A stretch of DNA of 64,000 nucleotides, from the NCBI RefSeq assembly GCF_947242115.1, contig NC_074711.1, positions 30,758,602 to 30,822,601 of the forward strand. Direction: 5' to 3'. The DNA is from Biomphalaria glabrata. Its lineage: Eukaryota; Mollusca; Gastropoda; Planorbidae. Below are positions 23,245 through 36,199 of the stretch, piece by piece. Within the stretch, counting starts at the first letter, position 1. Each line of letters begins with the position of its first letter. Below the pieces are notes generated by a model. That model saw only the letters and a list, made by a program, of their open reading frames with translations. It was not told the origin of the DNA and searched no databases. A program made the translations under genes and the position numbers.

Positions 23245-23735
23245 TTAGGCCACCACACAATATTTGTCGACGTCTTTCTCCATTCCTCTGTCTTTTGCCT
23301 TGGATAGAACCTCTTTCAATGGCAGTCCCGTCCATTCTTTTATGTTGTCTTCCCATCGTATTCTACTTGCATCTTCTTCTTTTTCCTGGTACTGTTCCCT
23401 GAAGGAAGATCCCTGAAGCCCCGGAGACCTTGTAATATGGCTATAGATTTTTAGTTTGCGGTTTGTTTGTTTTTTTACAAAAGTTAGCAGGCCATTGTGG
23501 GGTTCAATCGCTGTCTCTAAACTTTTCGTTTGCAATGCGGTCTTAAAATGTGATACCTAGGATCCTTCTGTAGCATCTCAATTCCATTGCAAGGATCCTC
23601 TTCTCTAGCTCTGAAGTCAGCGTCCAAGACTTGCAAGTATTTAAGAATGTGGCCATGACCAGGGAGCGTATCAGTCTTTTTAATTACTTCAATATGAAAG
23701 CACACGCCACCTTCCATCTCTTTAATTTCATGTTG
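23245..23735 (-). mobile_element. LINE C-terminal fragment (family D)
   Basis: The minus-strand frame 23535-23245 contains SHITRSPGLQGSSFREQYQE, then RIRWEDNIKEWTGLPLKEVL and SKAKDR. The GHITRS ... RWEDNI-EWTGL ... DR pattern is the C-terminal region of a LINE reverse transcriptase. The upstream part (23717-23517) continues it in a different frame, so at least one frameshift is present. Confidence 0.75.
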
Positions 23736-24600
23736 ATTTGGAGATTTTTTAAACAGCAGATATTTTTCTTACGTTGTTATAATAAACAAACACAACATAC
23801 GTAAACTTTCGAGGTAAATCAAAACTTTTTTTCATCAGAAATGGCAACAAACATTTTGTGCTCCACACTCATCTGGTGACTTTTGGTACATTTTCAGGCT
23901 TTGTCTTCAAACTCTATAAAGTTTGTATTTCAGTGTAATTATAAATATTTAACGTATTTTAAAAACTGCTTGAAAAGAACCATAACCACCCATCATAACA
24001 TCATCATAACATCATCATAACATCATCGTAACATCATCGTAACCACCCATCCTAACATCATCGTAACACTGTCACACAAACTGGACTGGACGACATTTTA
24101 TGGCACTGTTACAAGACAAATCGCTGAGATTTAGGTCTGAGTGGCAACAGTGTGGCGAATTAGCGAGTCCCTAAGAAAGCTGCAGCTTGTTGGGGGACAC
24201 TCTTGCTCATATTTTAGCATGCTCATAAAATTTACGTAAGAACTTAAATGTCAAATTGCAAGAGACTGTAGGGAGAGAAGAAAAGAAACGCTTATCATGC
24301 CATAAGGTATCCTTATCTAGCAGTCTAGCAGTGCATATCTTCAGCAAGCCAGGTATGAATGTTAATTGTCTTGCAGCTTGAAGGAACACCTGACTCGAGA
24401 TTAAGATTAATTTGTTATTATATTTAGTGACCTGTAGAACTAACATGCGTAGCAAAACTTCATTTACTTTTTTTTTCAGATCCACTAGATTTACTTTATT
24501 CTACGACCAGATTTAAAGCCGAGTTGCCAGATTAGTGGAGTGGCGGTAAGAACTTTGAGGAAAGTCTGCAGACGTCAGGCAACACGTGATAAACGATCTT
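23736..24600. other. Intergenic stretch upstream of gene 2
   Basis: AT-rich with a short imperfect repeat of 'catcataacatcat' words at 23990-24065. No gene is supported. Confidence 0.45.
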
Positions 24601-24623
24601 TGAGGAGAGCTCATAATATAAAG
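24572..24623 (+). promoter_or_regulatory. Putative gene 2 core promoter: CRE half-site, E-box, TATA
   Basis: ACGTCA at 24572-24577, CACGTG at 24583-24588 and TATAAAG at 24617-24623, all within about 50 bp. A consensus donor follows at 24709. The CRE-type site sits at about the same distance from TATA as in gene 1. Promoter activity is inferred. Confidence 0.45.
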
Positions 24624-24646
24624 TCGTTCTACTCAGATATCTAATT

Positions 24647-24708
24647 ACACGAACACCAGTTGGACTTTATCAGAACTGTTGAAAGCCTGGGGTTCTCTTA
24701 AGTGTTCG
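24647..24708 (+). other. Probable non-coding first exon of gene 2
   Basis: About 60 bp from the expected start site to the donor GTTCG|GTAAGT. It would splice to the acceptor TTCTCCAG ending at 30238, making a 5.5-kb intron 1. The start is approximate. Confidence 0.4.
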
Positions 24709-25724
24709 GTAAGTTATTAACACAGTGGATGGAAGCACGATTACTATTGACTTTTTGTTTCTACTAACATTTGAAGGGATGATTTATTTTTTACGAAATA
24801 ATTTTGGAATAAAATGTTAGGAAAAATGTCAAGAAACAAACTAGGAACGACTTATTCCTTTGTTGTAAAATTAATTTTAGAAAGTAATATTTTTCGAATT
24901 AATTTTAGAATGTAATATTTTTCGAACTAATTTTAAAATGTTATTTTTTGTCAATTTTTTTAAAAGTTGTAATTGGAATTCTACAGATCAGTATATACAT
25001 TATCAATAGTAGTGTTAACTGAAAATTTTTCTTTTAAATCATTTGTATAGATATTACATAACATGAAAAGCTACAGTAATTGAACTCTACTGTTGATGGT
25101 TGTATTCATACTAAACAATCTAAAGAAGACTAAAAAATTTCTTTAGCTTCGTATGTCGTCGTGGTAAATTATTACAATTAATATTGATGATTGTACAGTA
25201 GATGCAAATGACTGATTTGAAGAATGGTTTATTGAATGTTACGGAATATGAGTTTCAAAAAGAATTATCTAAATTTACATATGACAAGAACAGCAAGTCA
25301 TTGGCATTTAACTTAGCTCATAACAAATAAATAATCAATCGTCTTTAAGCTTCAGTTCAACCTATGTGTTTTCCCAACATGAGTGCTTTCTAATACAATG
25401 CGATTGTAGATTACCTCCCGTGGTTTACAGTTAGATTCAAGGTTAATTTATAAAGTTTTTTTAAGTTCCAAGCGCAGACAAGTAAAGAGATCTGTTATAA
25501 ATGCAATAGGTTCTTTTGAAGATTTAAACTGCATTGCCAAAGCTTGACAAGATTCAGCTACCTCTACATAGGCATTGAAGAAATTTTGAACTAACTTTTT
25601 AAATTTTAATCCGAATTCAAAAGATACATTTTTATGAAGAAAACGTGTAGTTATAAATAACTATGGAACTGAAAATTGTTGAAAAGACAAATACTAACTT
25701 GCGCTTGACCAATAACATAGATGG
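24709..25724. other. Gene 2 intron 1, left part
   Basis: AT-rich DNA with a small duplicated block (attttagaatgtaatatttttc) near 24870-24940. No coding feature. Confidence 0.45.
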
Positions 25725-26130
25725 TCTGGCATGAACAGATGGAGAGCTAGCAGACGTGGTGATGCGCATAGACAAGACCTCCACAGCATATGGCATGCAG
25801 AACAAAAGGATCGTATGTATCACAACAAAGACTGCATCTTAAATGAGGAAATTCAAAGCAGCACTAGTCATAAAGGTAAGACTCTAAGGCCAGATCACAA
25901 GATCAGCAAAGACCTACAGAAAGAATAGCCCAAGGGGAAAGAAGGAGAGGCAGACAAAAGAAGTGATATGAATGCACCAAAGAGTGGACAAGAAGTGGAC
26001 AGGCCTGTCAATAAAAGACAACTAAATACCAGACATAAGACAGAGGAATGGAGAGTGATGGTCAACAGATTATGTTTCGTGCCCCAACGCCCCAGAAGAC
26101 TAAGAAATAAGTGAAGTTGGTGAGAGTGAA
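25725..26130 (+). mobile_element. LINE C-terminal fragment (family E)
   Basis: Reading across frames on the + strand gives LINE-like words: RRGRQK, then KEWT, then VNRLCFVPQRPRRL. These match the 'GRRRGRQKKRW ... EWTGL ... DREEWR..V.R.CVVPQRP' C-terminus of mollusc LINEs. Several frameshifts; an A run ends it near 26157. Confidence 0.6.
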
Positions 26131-26159
26131 GGTAAACAAACAAAAAAAAAAAAAAAAGG

Positions 26160-27050
26160 AGCTTATGAGTGCATAACAATAAATATTGCGACTACATCCA
26201 TAATCTGGATCAAAATACCTGAAACCTAAATACCAAATGTAAAGTGAGCCAAGGTTATAAGGTGTGTCACGCAAAGAGCTTCCTGCTTGTTTAACTCCCT
26301 TTGTACACTTTACGCAACATTTAAGGCATTATTGTAGGTCATGAATGTTAAATGAATAGAAGGCCAATGTGGTGATTAATCAAGAACACTGTATTTATAG
26401 TTTTTAAGAACGAAGAAAAAAAATGCTCATTTTTGTTTCTCAAATCTATAACTGAGTTTGCCACAACGAAATGTGATAACAGAAAATATTCAAAGCTATA
26501 CCGAAAGTAATTATCCTCATTGCGTTTTCATTTAGTAAACAAAGACTCATTTCATTTTAATGTCTTTAAAAAGTAAATCTCTTGGCATGAGTACCAAAAA
26601 CTAGAAGATGAAATATAGAAATTTATTGTAGACCTGCATGTGTTCATTAAGACGAAGAGAAGAAATGTGGTGGTAAATATTATTGAGTGTGTTTTCTATA
26701 TTTTGTTCATAGCAGGTAGCAATACTGTAAACGTGTGACAGATGTAACAAAAATCTCGCGAGATGATTTGTGATTAAAAAAAAAAAGCAAAGAAAGAAAA
26801 ACTTATGCCCTATAATTACAAACTGATGAACTTCTAAAATGACTCATTGGCTATGCTGACAGACTTAAAGCTTGAGTGTCACGGTCAATCAGAGACTAAA
26901 GAAGTGGTTAAAATTTGAATCCTCGAGAAGACTTCTCTCTAGTAAAAAGTAAACTAGCACTAGGCTACCTGGTCGTGTGCTACATGATCCAGACTGTCGC
27001 CATGAGTTACTTATCCCCATGCTGGAGCTACGATGTAATCGTTGTCATTC
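26160..27050. other. Gene 2 intron 1, nothing recognised
   Basis: AT-rich, no supported features. Confidence 0.4.
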
Positions 27051-27250
27051 TTGAAGGATCATCCGAAAATTAGAAAACACACAAACAAACAAAAAACAAG
27101 ATTACAAAGAGAGTTTGTGTTGCCACACAAACTCAGAGGCGGCCCACGTGGGAAACGGATCCCTGGTCGACTGAGGATGGCATCGAGCAGGGTATGAAAC
27201 CGAGACCGTAGAGATAATCAGTCCTGCGCGCTAACCGCACGACCAGGCAT
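27050..27250 (-). mobile_element. tRNA-derived SINE (family A variant)
   Basis: The minus strand begins with a tRNA-like head (gcctggtcgtgcggttagcg, then 'tgcgcgctaaccgcacgacc' in + sense) and ends with 'aaggatcatccgaaaa'. The middle carries 'gttacaaa..gagtttgtgtgg' shared with 17490 and 34470. Confidence 0.55.
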
Positions 27251-27721
27251 TGCTCTTAATCTAATGACAAACTGGTTACAAACTAATAGCCTACTATTGA
27301 TAATATACCTACACATTACGGAATGACAACTACCGGATATGTACAATATGTCAGAAGAGCAATTTTAGATAATCTTTTGGTATTGAGCATTTTCATTTAG
27401 GCCTAAATGGAACTAGAATGAGGATGTAAATCTACCTAATTAAACTACTAATTTAGCACTCTCAATATCTATATCTACTAGATCTAGCTCTAAAATATAT
27501 ATTTGGGATAATATAGATGTAATTTAGATATGATTTATATAAAAAAAACACTAGATAATCAATTAATAGACAAATTGCAATATGAAATATTAAAATAGTA
27601 GATTAGTTTTAGTATTTTATAACATTGCAATATTGACATATTGACAATCTAGACTTTAGAAATAAAAATCTACACTTTAAGCCTAGAAATTAAAATTATA
27701 GATCTTGATCTAGTCTAAATC

Positions 27722-27890
27722 ATGGCTGTCTGGTAGTGCGATTTGCGCGCTGGACTGTCGTTTGGATTCATCGATGGTCCCAGGTTCAAACCCTGCCCGC
27801 TCCCATCCCCCGTCGTCCTACGGGAGGTTTGGACTACAACTCTGAAGGAACATCCGAAACATGTAAAACAACAAACATTCCAAACTAGAC
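27722..27890 (+). mobile_element. tRNA-derived SINE, best family A copy
   Basis: The head has an A-box-like 'ggctgtctggtagtgcg' and a B-box CAGGTTCAAACCCTGC, followed by 'ccccgtcgtcctacgggagg', and a tail 'gaaggaacatccgaaacatg'. At least six further copies occur in the window, on both strands. Confidence 0.75.
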
Positions 27891-27939
27891 CGAGAAATTC
27901 TAAATCTAGATTCTATAATGATTTTAATTAGAACTTAAA

Positions 27940-28110
27940 ATCTAAATCTAGTTTTAAAAATCTAGCTCTAGTGTAAGAAAAAAATCTAGATCTAGTGTAA
28001 AAAATCTAGCTCTAGTGTAAAAAAAAATCTAGATCTAGTGTAAAAAATCTAGCTCTAGTGTAAAAAAAAAAATCTAGATCTAGTGTAAACAATCTAGATT
28101 AGTTCTAAAT
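27940..28110. repeat. Degenerate ~22-bp tandem repeat
   Basis: Alternating 'aatctagctctagtgtaa' and 'aatctagatctagtgtaa' units separated by A runs, about six copies. Confidence 0.8.
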
Positions 28111-28170
28111 CTAGCTATTATGTCTTTTTAAAATGCGAGTAACATTACGAGGTTTAATAAACATTACTAT

Positions 28171-29639
<1,469 letters not shown>

Positions 29640-30090
29640 TAATTTTAGCAGCTAGTTGACCAGAAAAAACACCTTTAACTATTATTTATATTTGTTGTAA
29701 ACATTTCTTGTACATTTTATAAATATATTTGACTTAGTGATACTGAAAATACACAAAAATTGTCCATCTTTGTTAGCATATTGTAACATTGCCTCCCTTA
29801 CATTTACCTAATTGTTTTAGAATTGGTGTATTTTTCTGAAAAAAATCGCTTGCATAATTAATTTTATAAATTAAACGGTTTGCTTTTAGAAAACCAAAAG
29901 TAGCCGTTGCACCTAAACTTTTCAAGCCGCATTTAATGATGAAATAATATTTTTCATATCTCTTCTAGTTTTCGAGATCTGAGTGTGACAGACGGACAGA
30001 CGGACAGACAGACAGACGGACAGACGGACATTTTGCACAAACCTAATAGCGGCTTTTTCCCCTTACGGGGGCCGCTAAAAAGGAGCCGGA
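29640..30090. repeat. Dispersed repeat I (copy 1)
   Basis: Shares 'aaaagtagccgttgcat/c', 'tcttctagttttcgagatct', 'gacagacggacag', 'acaaacctaatagcg' and 'ttacgggggccgctaaaa' with 35150-35445, in the same orientation. The fraction conserved by eye is high. No coding content. Confidence 0.7.
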
Positions 30091-30250
30091 AAAAAAAATA
30101 AGACTTTTTGCCTGTGTCGGGGGGGGGGGATAGGAAAACGTTGCTGTAGACTTGTTGGTAAAAAGTTGTTAATTGCAACCAAAACATTTGAAGAGTTCAA
30201 TATAGCAATGAAGTGTTTTTTTCTCATCTATTCTCCAGATCAGCATCAAG

Positions 30251-31903
30251 ATGTCTGTGTCCATCCAGATGGTTGTGTTGGTCTTGGCAATGCTGGCAGT
30301 AGTGTGCCTCGGTAAGTCTCAATTATTCCTCACTAATAAGACTACTGCTGTAGGACCGTGTAATCTGTAAATCGTTACTTTCACGTGTATAGGGGCAAAA
30401 AAACTTTTTCTTGCTAACAATTTTTGGTTACGCCTTTGTGTAGACATAAAACAGTTTTTAAAAAAAGGAACCTTTTTGAGTTTTGTATGTTTTAAAAATA
30501 TTTTTTTCTATTTTGTGCGAATTTTCTTTTTCCAATTTTTTTAAACTTCTTCTCAATGTGTCGACATTTGTATGTCTTTGATATTTGACTCGAGCTCTTT
30601 TGTAGTTTAATTTCTTTAAAGTTGTATGATATGGTTAAGAGAGATGAAAAAGCAGCTCTATAACTGCCTCACATTGTCTCGGCTACGTCTTTAACGTTAT
30701 TAGAAATAGACATCTAGATACTAGAGGCAACAATTACGAAAAAGTCTGTTGAAAAAGAAAAGAAAGGTCTTGGGCCTTTCGTGTTGCAATCAGTGGCGTA
30801 GGTAGGGATTTGGGGGCTCGGGGGGCTTGCCATTTTTAGGGGTTCCTGTATTTTGATATACGATATCATGACATGGGATAGGCCCCTAATGTACTTAATT
30901 AATATATGTCTAAATTCCAATTGGTACAGTATATGGGTAAAACTAAACAAAACATTACAACTCTTTAAATGAATAATACCGTTGTTTATTGGCGAGATTA
31001 TGCACAAGTCACAATTCATATCGCCTCATGTCGTGCTTTCTGTGCAACAAAGGCATCTATAACATCATCTAGATCAACGCTGGCTAGTATTTTTCACTCC
31101 ACATGAATAGCAAAATTACGTTGCAGTGACGTAATATTTAATGTAAAAAAATTAGGACATTCAATGCGGGGACTCTCGAAGGGGAGGGGCCGGGGGGACT
31201 ATCGAATTCGGACACCTCCTCTCACGCACCTTACCTACGCCACTGGTTGCAATGCGAGAGGTTAGAAACCAAAAATACTTAAGCATCGGGAGTTAAAATG
31301 AGTATTATTTTTTTTTATGTCTTAGAAGTGTTTTATGTAGATTGTTTTCTTAGCCTTTTCAAGTACTTCTGAACTTTAAAGGAATATCAGCTCATAGCAT
31401 CATCAACCTTTGTGACAGAAATGTAGCGAAGTTGAATCACAAAGTTGTTTTATCAAGTAGATGTTAAAAATGAAAAGTAAATCTGTCTTGTTTCAATTTA
31501 TGGACATTTCTAACACGTCTTGGCTCTAGAAAGGCTTCTAGTCGTACAACATTCTTCTTCATTGTATTGAGCTAAACGCTGACTTTTCAATACAAAAGAT
31601 TTCTCCTTGCTGTAAACCATCCAAAAACTAACTTTTACTTTATTGTGGTTTTTTTTTTCTGTTCCAGGTCAGTTTCCACCATTTCCTTCCTCTGGAGCAC
31701 CAGCAGCCCCAATGAACCCAATGGCAGGTTTCATGAGCAACCCATTGATGGCCGGTTTGATGTTAGGCACTGATCCCAGCAAGATGTTGACCTATTCCTT
31801 ACTAATGAACGGCATGGGCGGTATGAGCGGCATGGGCGGAGGCATGATGCCAGGAGGATTCGGCTTTCCCTTGACTCTAGGCCTGTACAACTATTTTAAT
31901 TAA
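30251..31903 (+). CDS. Gene 2: Met-rich secreted protein, 98 aa, two coding exons
   Basis: Coding exons are 30251-30311 and 31668-31903. The exon 2 acceptor is TTCTCCAG (ends 30238), the donor is CTCG|GTAAGT, and the acceptor is TTCCAG (31662-31667) after a T tract; the intron is phase 1. Residues 1-21 form a signal peptide with a VVLVLAMLAVV core and likely cleavage after C-L-G, so the mature protein starts QFPPFPSSG. The body runs through a Pro/Ala segment, MNPMAGFMSNPLMAGLM, a less biased middle (GTDPSKMLTYSLL), GMGGMSGMGGGMMPGGFG and an aromatic end LYNYFN. It is about 16% Met and has no Cys after cleavage. The SNPLM segment matches gene 1 exactly. The bases just before the ATG (catcaag) also match gene 1. 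Function unknown. Confidence 0.85.
30791..31245. mobile_element. 455-bp MITE, hAT-type by target size, in gene 2 intron 2
   Basis: The ends CAGTGGCGTAGGTAGGG and, reversed, CAGTGGCGTAGGTAAGG differ at one of 17 bases. Perfect 8-bp target duplications GTTGCAAT flank it at 30783-30790 and 31246-31253. G-rich blocks lie inside each end. No transposase. The intact duplication and ends suggest a fairly young insertion. An 8-bp duplication fits hAT; other families with 8-bp targets are possible. Confidence 0.85.
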
Positions 31904-32060
31904 AAAACAAATGCATATAGAAAAAAATGCCCTGCTCGGCATTTGATCAAAAATGCAGGTCTTGCTTTTTTTTTAAATTTGTATATACATAATTTGTATG
32001 CAATTGCTCACGTATAACTTATAACTTTTTACTGTTCGTTGTGTAATGAAATTTTAAAAC

Positions 32061-32100
32061 ATTAAAAGTGGTGTTTTTTTTTATACAATTGTGTGTTCAG
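32061..32100 (+). terminator. Gene 2 polyadenylation region
   Basis: ATTAAA at 32061-32066, followed by GTGGTG and a T run, then 'attgtgtgttc'. The 3' UTR would be about 180 nt. ATTAAA is the usual second-choice signal. Confidence 0.5.
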
Positions 32101-33025
32101 AGGTGATCATTTGTCTTTCTTTTGTTTGTTTCTTGGAAATAGGATGGTAGAACTCTAGTTTAAGGCTAAAATGGTTTAGCGTAATCATTACATCGTCTTT
32201 CGTCTTGAATTGTATCGATTTGTTGTGTAATGATTATGAACATTATTTTGATAGTTTTTTGTTTTTTTTGTTGTTGTTGTTTTAATGAAAGGGATAAAAC
32301 TTAAGATATTTAAAGTTGTTAAATTACAAGATTAACCCACATTATGGCTATTTCAAAAATTGTGATTTAATGTTGATTTTTTTTTTTGAAAACCTTTAAA
32401 AAACCTTTAACTTCACATGTGGTACAATTACTTACCTCATTATTTTTATCAATTACAAGAATCACAATTGGTAGCAGATTCTACTAAAAAACAATTACAA
32501 CTATAGAAATTGCATTTTTCCGAGTGTCTTGGAAACTGAACATCTTCAATTACAATTTTATACTCCTAATTGTAACGTACAAAGACACAAAATGTTTAGT
32601 TTGTCAGTAAAATGCTGATAGAATGAAGATCTAATAGGAACATCTCAACAAAATTTAAAAAAACTAAAAAAAACTACTAAATTTCGAATATTCTAAAAGA
32701 TATTTCGGCCGCGTAAACAAGTAATGGAAATAATACAATGGTATTTGGTTTTAATGTCAGAATCAGGAAAAAGATATACGTCCTGTATGCTTCGTATCTA
32801 CAGAGAAATACAACAAAATAAACCACTAGAGTGACGAATTCATATTTAGCAAGAGTAGAAACTAAAGCGCTTTGTGTTACGTCACATCCTGACAACCGGT
32901 TTTCATAAACAACAACAAACAAGGGCGCCATTATATCAAACTGTATTCTGTAGGCACCACTTTCAGACCTCAAACATACAAACTCGCCTAGTATGAGCTT
33001 AACCTAAATAAGTTGAACAATCACA
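32101..33025. other. Intergenic stretch downstream of gene 2
   Basis: AT-rich with several T and A runs. No gene or repeat is recognised. Confidence 0.45.
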
Positions 33026-33029
33026 ATAT

Positions 33030-33424
33030 TGTTGTAACCCTGCATTGCACCAGTGTTTGAGGTGCGCACTAGCGCACTAGTGAACGTAGACAGGAAGAAG
33101 GACTGTTGTGAGCCGGCTAAAAGTCATTGCAGTCTGAACAGTCTGGTGCTGAGTGCTGTCCTATGTGATACTAGGAAACTGTTTAGGAGACCTGGAGCGA
33201 CACTGGGAAGTGTGTCGGTGGTCTGTTCTGTGTTCTGGTATGAAGTAGGACTCTTAGAACTTAAGACATATTACTCCCTGTGACTTTATAGCAGACGTCC
33301 AAGTCTAACTAGTAACTATTACTATTTGTTGATGCTTATACTAGTTATCAGTTATACTAAATAAATACATCGTTTACTGTTGCCGACCTGTCTATTGTTG
33401 AGTGGCTACCCTAGAGTTACAACA
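33030..33424 (+). mobile_element. Probable solo LTR, 395 bp (LTR retrotransposon fossil)
   Basis: Starts TGTTGTAAC and ends GTTACAACA, a 9-bp inverted pair of the TG...CA type. It is flanked on both sides by ATAT, a 4-bp target duplication as used by some Ty3/Gypsy-like elements. An AATAAA signal lies about 65 bp before the right end. No internal region or second LTR is present, so it is read as a recombination remnant. Family beyond LTR retrotransposon is uncertain; clean ends suggest moderate age. Confidence 0.7.
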
Positions 33425-33537
33425 ATATGAACACAATACATTATGAAGTATATACACATAATACAATGTGCTTTCATAATATATTTTGTTAAACAAAGTA
33501 AGAAAAAAAATCACGCTATAAATGTAATAATAATAAT

Positions 33538-33650
33538 AAGACTTGTCTTCTAGTTCGAAGATTAATTAGGAGTGCAGTATTTCTCCTGGCTACGCAGTCC
33601 CAGCTGTGACCTATATATTTTGCCACATTCATAGATGCAAACAAGTAACA
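33538..33650 (-). mobile_element. LINE tail fragment (family A)
   Basis: The inverse of the finger-encoding tail: 'ttcgaagattaattaggagtg', 'cagtatttctcctggctacg', 'agctgtgacctatatatttt' match the complement of 61430-61520. Confidence 0.6.
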
Positions 33651-33805
33651 TAACAGAGGTATTAAAAAAAAAACAATTTCTCTTTTATGAAGCTAAAAGT
33701 AATATTTAATTTCTTACTTTTGTAGTTCTTGTAATACAATGAGTCTTTCTAAAGAAATTTGCAGCATCAAGTTCTTCTATGAACAGTCCAGCCAATGATA
33801 TCTAC

Positions 33806-33809
<4 letters not shown>

Positions 33810-33840
<31 letters not shown>
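33810..33840. repeat. GA microsatellite
   Basis: About 15 GA dinucleotides. Confidence 0.9.
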
Positions 33841-33843
<3 letters not shown>

Positions 33844-34460
33844 TAAATGTTTATGTACGTCTAGTTATTCAACTCTTTTACTCAAGACAAAAAAAAACAA
33901 ACATTTGAGTTGAGTGGGGGAATTCCTGCTGAAGTCGTGCTCAAAATATAAAACCAAATTATTTTAAGATGATGATATTTGAAAAAACAGAGTTAACACT
34001 GTGTAGCATTAATATCGTTTTCAAAATACCGTCCACCCAGTGTCCAGTCACCTTTTTTTGTAATCTAATTGTAGGAGTAAAATACATTAGAACCTTTACT
34101 CTATCTCCAACCGTCCACGCTATTCATTACGTTAACCCCAATTTTTATCTTATAGAATATAGATTACAGACTTTACTACAAAAAATGAGATTAATTATTG
34201 TATCACTACAATTCCACACTTCAATGGACCTCATTCACCAATCTTAAATAAGCACAATTAGCCACGTCATAATATTGATAAAACAATGAAAAGTACGTAT
34301 CACGTGACAGCCTTTATGGATTGCATAATTTGTATAGAAGATATAGAAAATCACGTGGCTAAATGTTGTTTGTTTACAATTGGTGAATGCGGTCCATTAT
34401 AAATATCTTTGCTAGAAATTCTATACAAATTTAAAGAACACACGTTTTTAATAAACATTT
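33841..34460. other. Intergenic stretch, nothing recognised
   Basis: AT-rich, with no supported gene. The 92-codon frame at 33969-34247 shows no domain and has no acceptable splice or start context. Confidence 0.4.
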
Positions 34461-34469
34461 TTGTTATTA

Positions 34470-34765
34470 AACAGGGTTACAAAGACAGTTTGTGTGGAAA
34501 CATAACTCAAAATCGGCCCTCGAAGTGGTCCACCCAGGCAGGCTTCAATATTTTCAGAAAGAACATCCAAATGAAATTATATCAAAGACAAATGAGAGAT
34601 AAGAATGGAGAAAGAAGGTTGACAGATCTTGTGTAGTGCCCCAACGATCCAGCAGATCAGAGGACATCCGAATGAAATTATATCAAAGACAAATGAGAGA
34701 TAAGAATGGAGAAAGAAGGTTGACAGATCTTGTGTAGTGCCCCAACGGTCCAGCAGATCAAAGGA
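34470..34765 (+). mobile_element. SINE fragment followed by a duplicated LINE tail
   Basis: 34470-34550 carries 'gttacaaagacagtttgtgtgg' and 'gaagtggtccaccc', shared with 17490 and 27100. Next come two ~102-bp direct copies (34561-34662, 34663-34763) of a LINE end that read NEIISKTNER and VVPQRSSRS across frames. The copies differ at only a few positions, so the duplication is recent relative to the LINE. Confidence 0.7.
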
Positions 34766-34795
34766 TAGGTGCAAGTGAATGCAAAGTTAGATGTA

Positions 34796-35080
34796 ATCCT
34801 GGCCGGAATAGTTTCCCTTTCAGACCTTGTGGTCTATAGGGTAGATGATGTAAAGTTCATCTGTTTTTGTGGCCTACGGTTAACGAGGGTGTAGCAAGCA
34901 CAACTACCAACCGCCTTTACTTTTCCCCAATTAATGTCAGGTACCCATTAGAGCTGGGTGGACCCAGAAGCGCACAAGGATTCCGAAGTTGAAAATCCCA
35001 GTCTTCACCAGGATTCGAACCCGGGACCCCCGGTTCAGAAGCGCCCTTCAGCTACCGCGCCTCTCCTGGCCTAACAGCCC
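34796..35080 (-). mobile_element. Full-length tRNA-derived SINE (family B)
   Basis: Collinear with 18541-18815: 'tttcagaccttgtggtctat', 'cccaattaatgtcaggtacc' and 'caccaggattcgaacccggg'. The B box is intact (inverse of GGATTCGAACC). A few small deletions relative to the other copy. Confidence 0.8.
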
Positions 35081-35149
35081 TAACTGAAGTCTTATAATTG
35101 TGTAATGAGGAATCTATCTCTTTCTTAAAAGTTCCTAGATAATGCAGTT

Positions 35150-35445
35150 TACAAGATTACTATTTGTTTTAAATTAGGTCTAACTTATAATGCACACTAA
35201 TTAGCTTTTTCTCTTTAAAAAAAACTGTTTGCATAAGTGATTTAAAAAATTAGATTTTTCGCTTTCAGAAAAAAAAAAGTAGCCGTTGCATCAGAACTTT
35301 GAATGGTCTAAAATATTGTGACGTCGGATTTTCACTATCTTTTCTAGTTTACGAGATCTAAACGGGACGGGCCGACAGACGGACAGACATTTTTCACAAA
35401 ACTAATAGCGTCTTTTCCCCCTTTCGGGGGCCGATAAAAAACAAC
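35150..35445. repeat. Dispersed repeat I (copy 2)
   Basis: Same orientation and blocks as 29640-30090, ending 'ccctttcgggggccgataaa'. Confidence 0.7.
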
Positions 35446-35990
35446 AAAAAACTTTATGATGCAATCAACTTCAATGATTGATTTTAAAAGTTCATTGATA
35501 AAAATGGAAGACCAACATAGGCAATGAATCTCACTCCTATTGCCTAGTACCGACCACCTTTGACTACCTACCGCTTTAAAAAAGGTTTATACCAAAGATT
35601 TTTAATTAGAACCAGTATAAGTCTATATCTTTGAATAATTATTATTAATTTTATAATAACGTATATCGTATATGTTATTACTTATTTATCATTTATATTA
35701 TTTTCATTATGTATATATTTTAGCATTAAATTCATTATTTTAATTTTAAATCATCATTCACATGGTTTGTTACAATATTTACGACTGTGCGTGCATAGTG
35801 TGTCTGTCAGGCTGAAATTAAAGGTTACATGAATGTAAGCACACATTAACATTTGTAATATATAACTCAGCAGAAACACATCATAATATATTTTAAGAAA
35901 TTACCTATAATAACTGAACACATAAATATCAATATATTATCCAATTGTAATTTATTAATAATAATTCAAGAATATAACATTCTAAGCCAT
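35446..35990. other. Intergenic stretch, nothing recognised
   Basis: Very AT-rich with many ATTATT words. No gene. Confidence 0.45.
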
Positions 35991-35994
35991 GACA

Positions 35995-36175
35995 GAAGCA
36001 AGACCTCGGACAGCAAGAGAGCCACGACACGGTAGCACGTAAAGGTTGCCTGAACCAGCCAGGAAAACCAGTGACTTGGCAGATTTTAAGTCCTTGGTTA
36101 ATATGCATGACTAGATGCATAACGCGTAAGATGTAGTCATCTTCTTTTTTTTAAAGTAACGTCTAAATTTTATAA
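35995..36175 (+). mobile_element. LINE 3' tail fragment (family F)
   Basis: 'gttgcctgaaccagccagga' then 'aaaccagtgacttggcagat' matches the inverse of 58540-58580 and the tail at 2550-2600. A (GATAA)n-like run follows at 36174-36196. Confidence 0.6.
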
Positions 36176-36199
36176 GATAAGATAAGATAAGATAAGGCT

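Noticed and set aside
31643-31903. Gene 2 starting at 31643 as a single-exon gene
   Set aside because: The first residues are read from the polypyrimidine tract before the acceptor. The spliced form supplies a real signal peptide.
33053-33283. A 76-codon frame as a gene
   Set aside because: Lies wholly inside the solo LTR and shows no domain.
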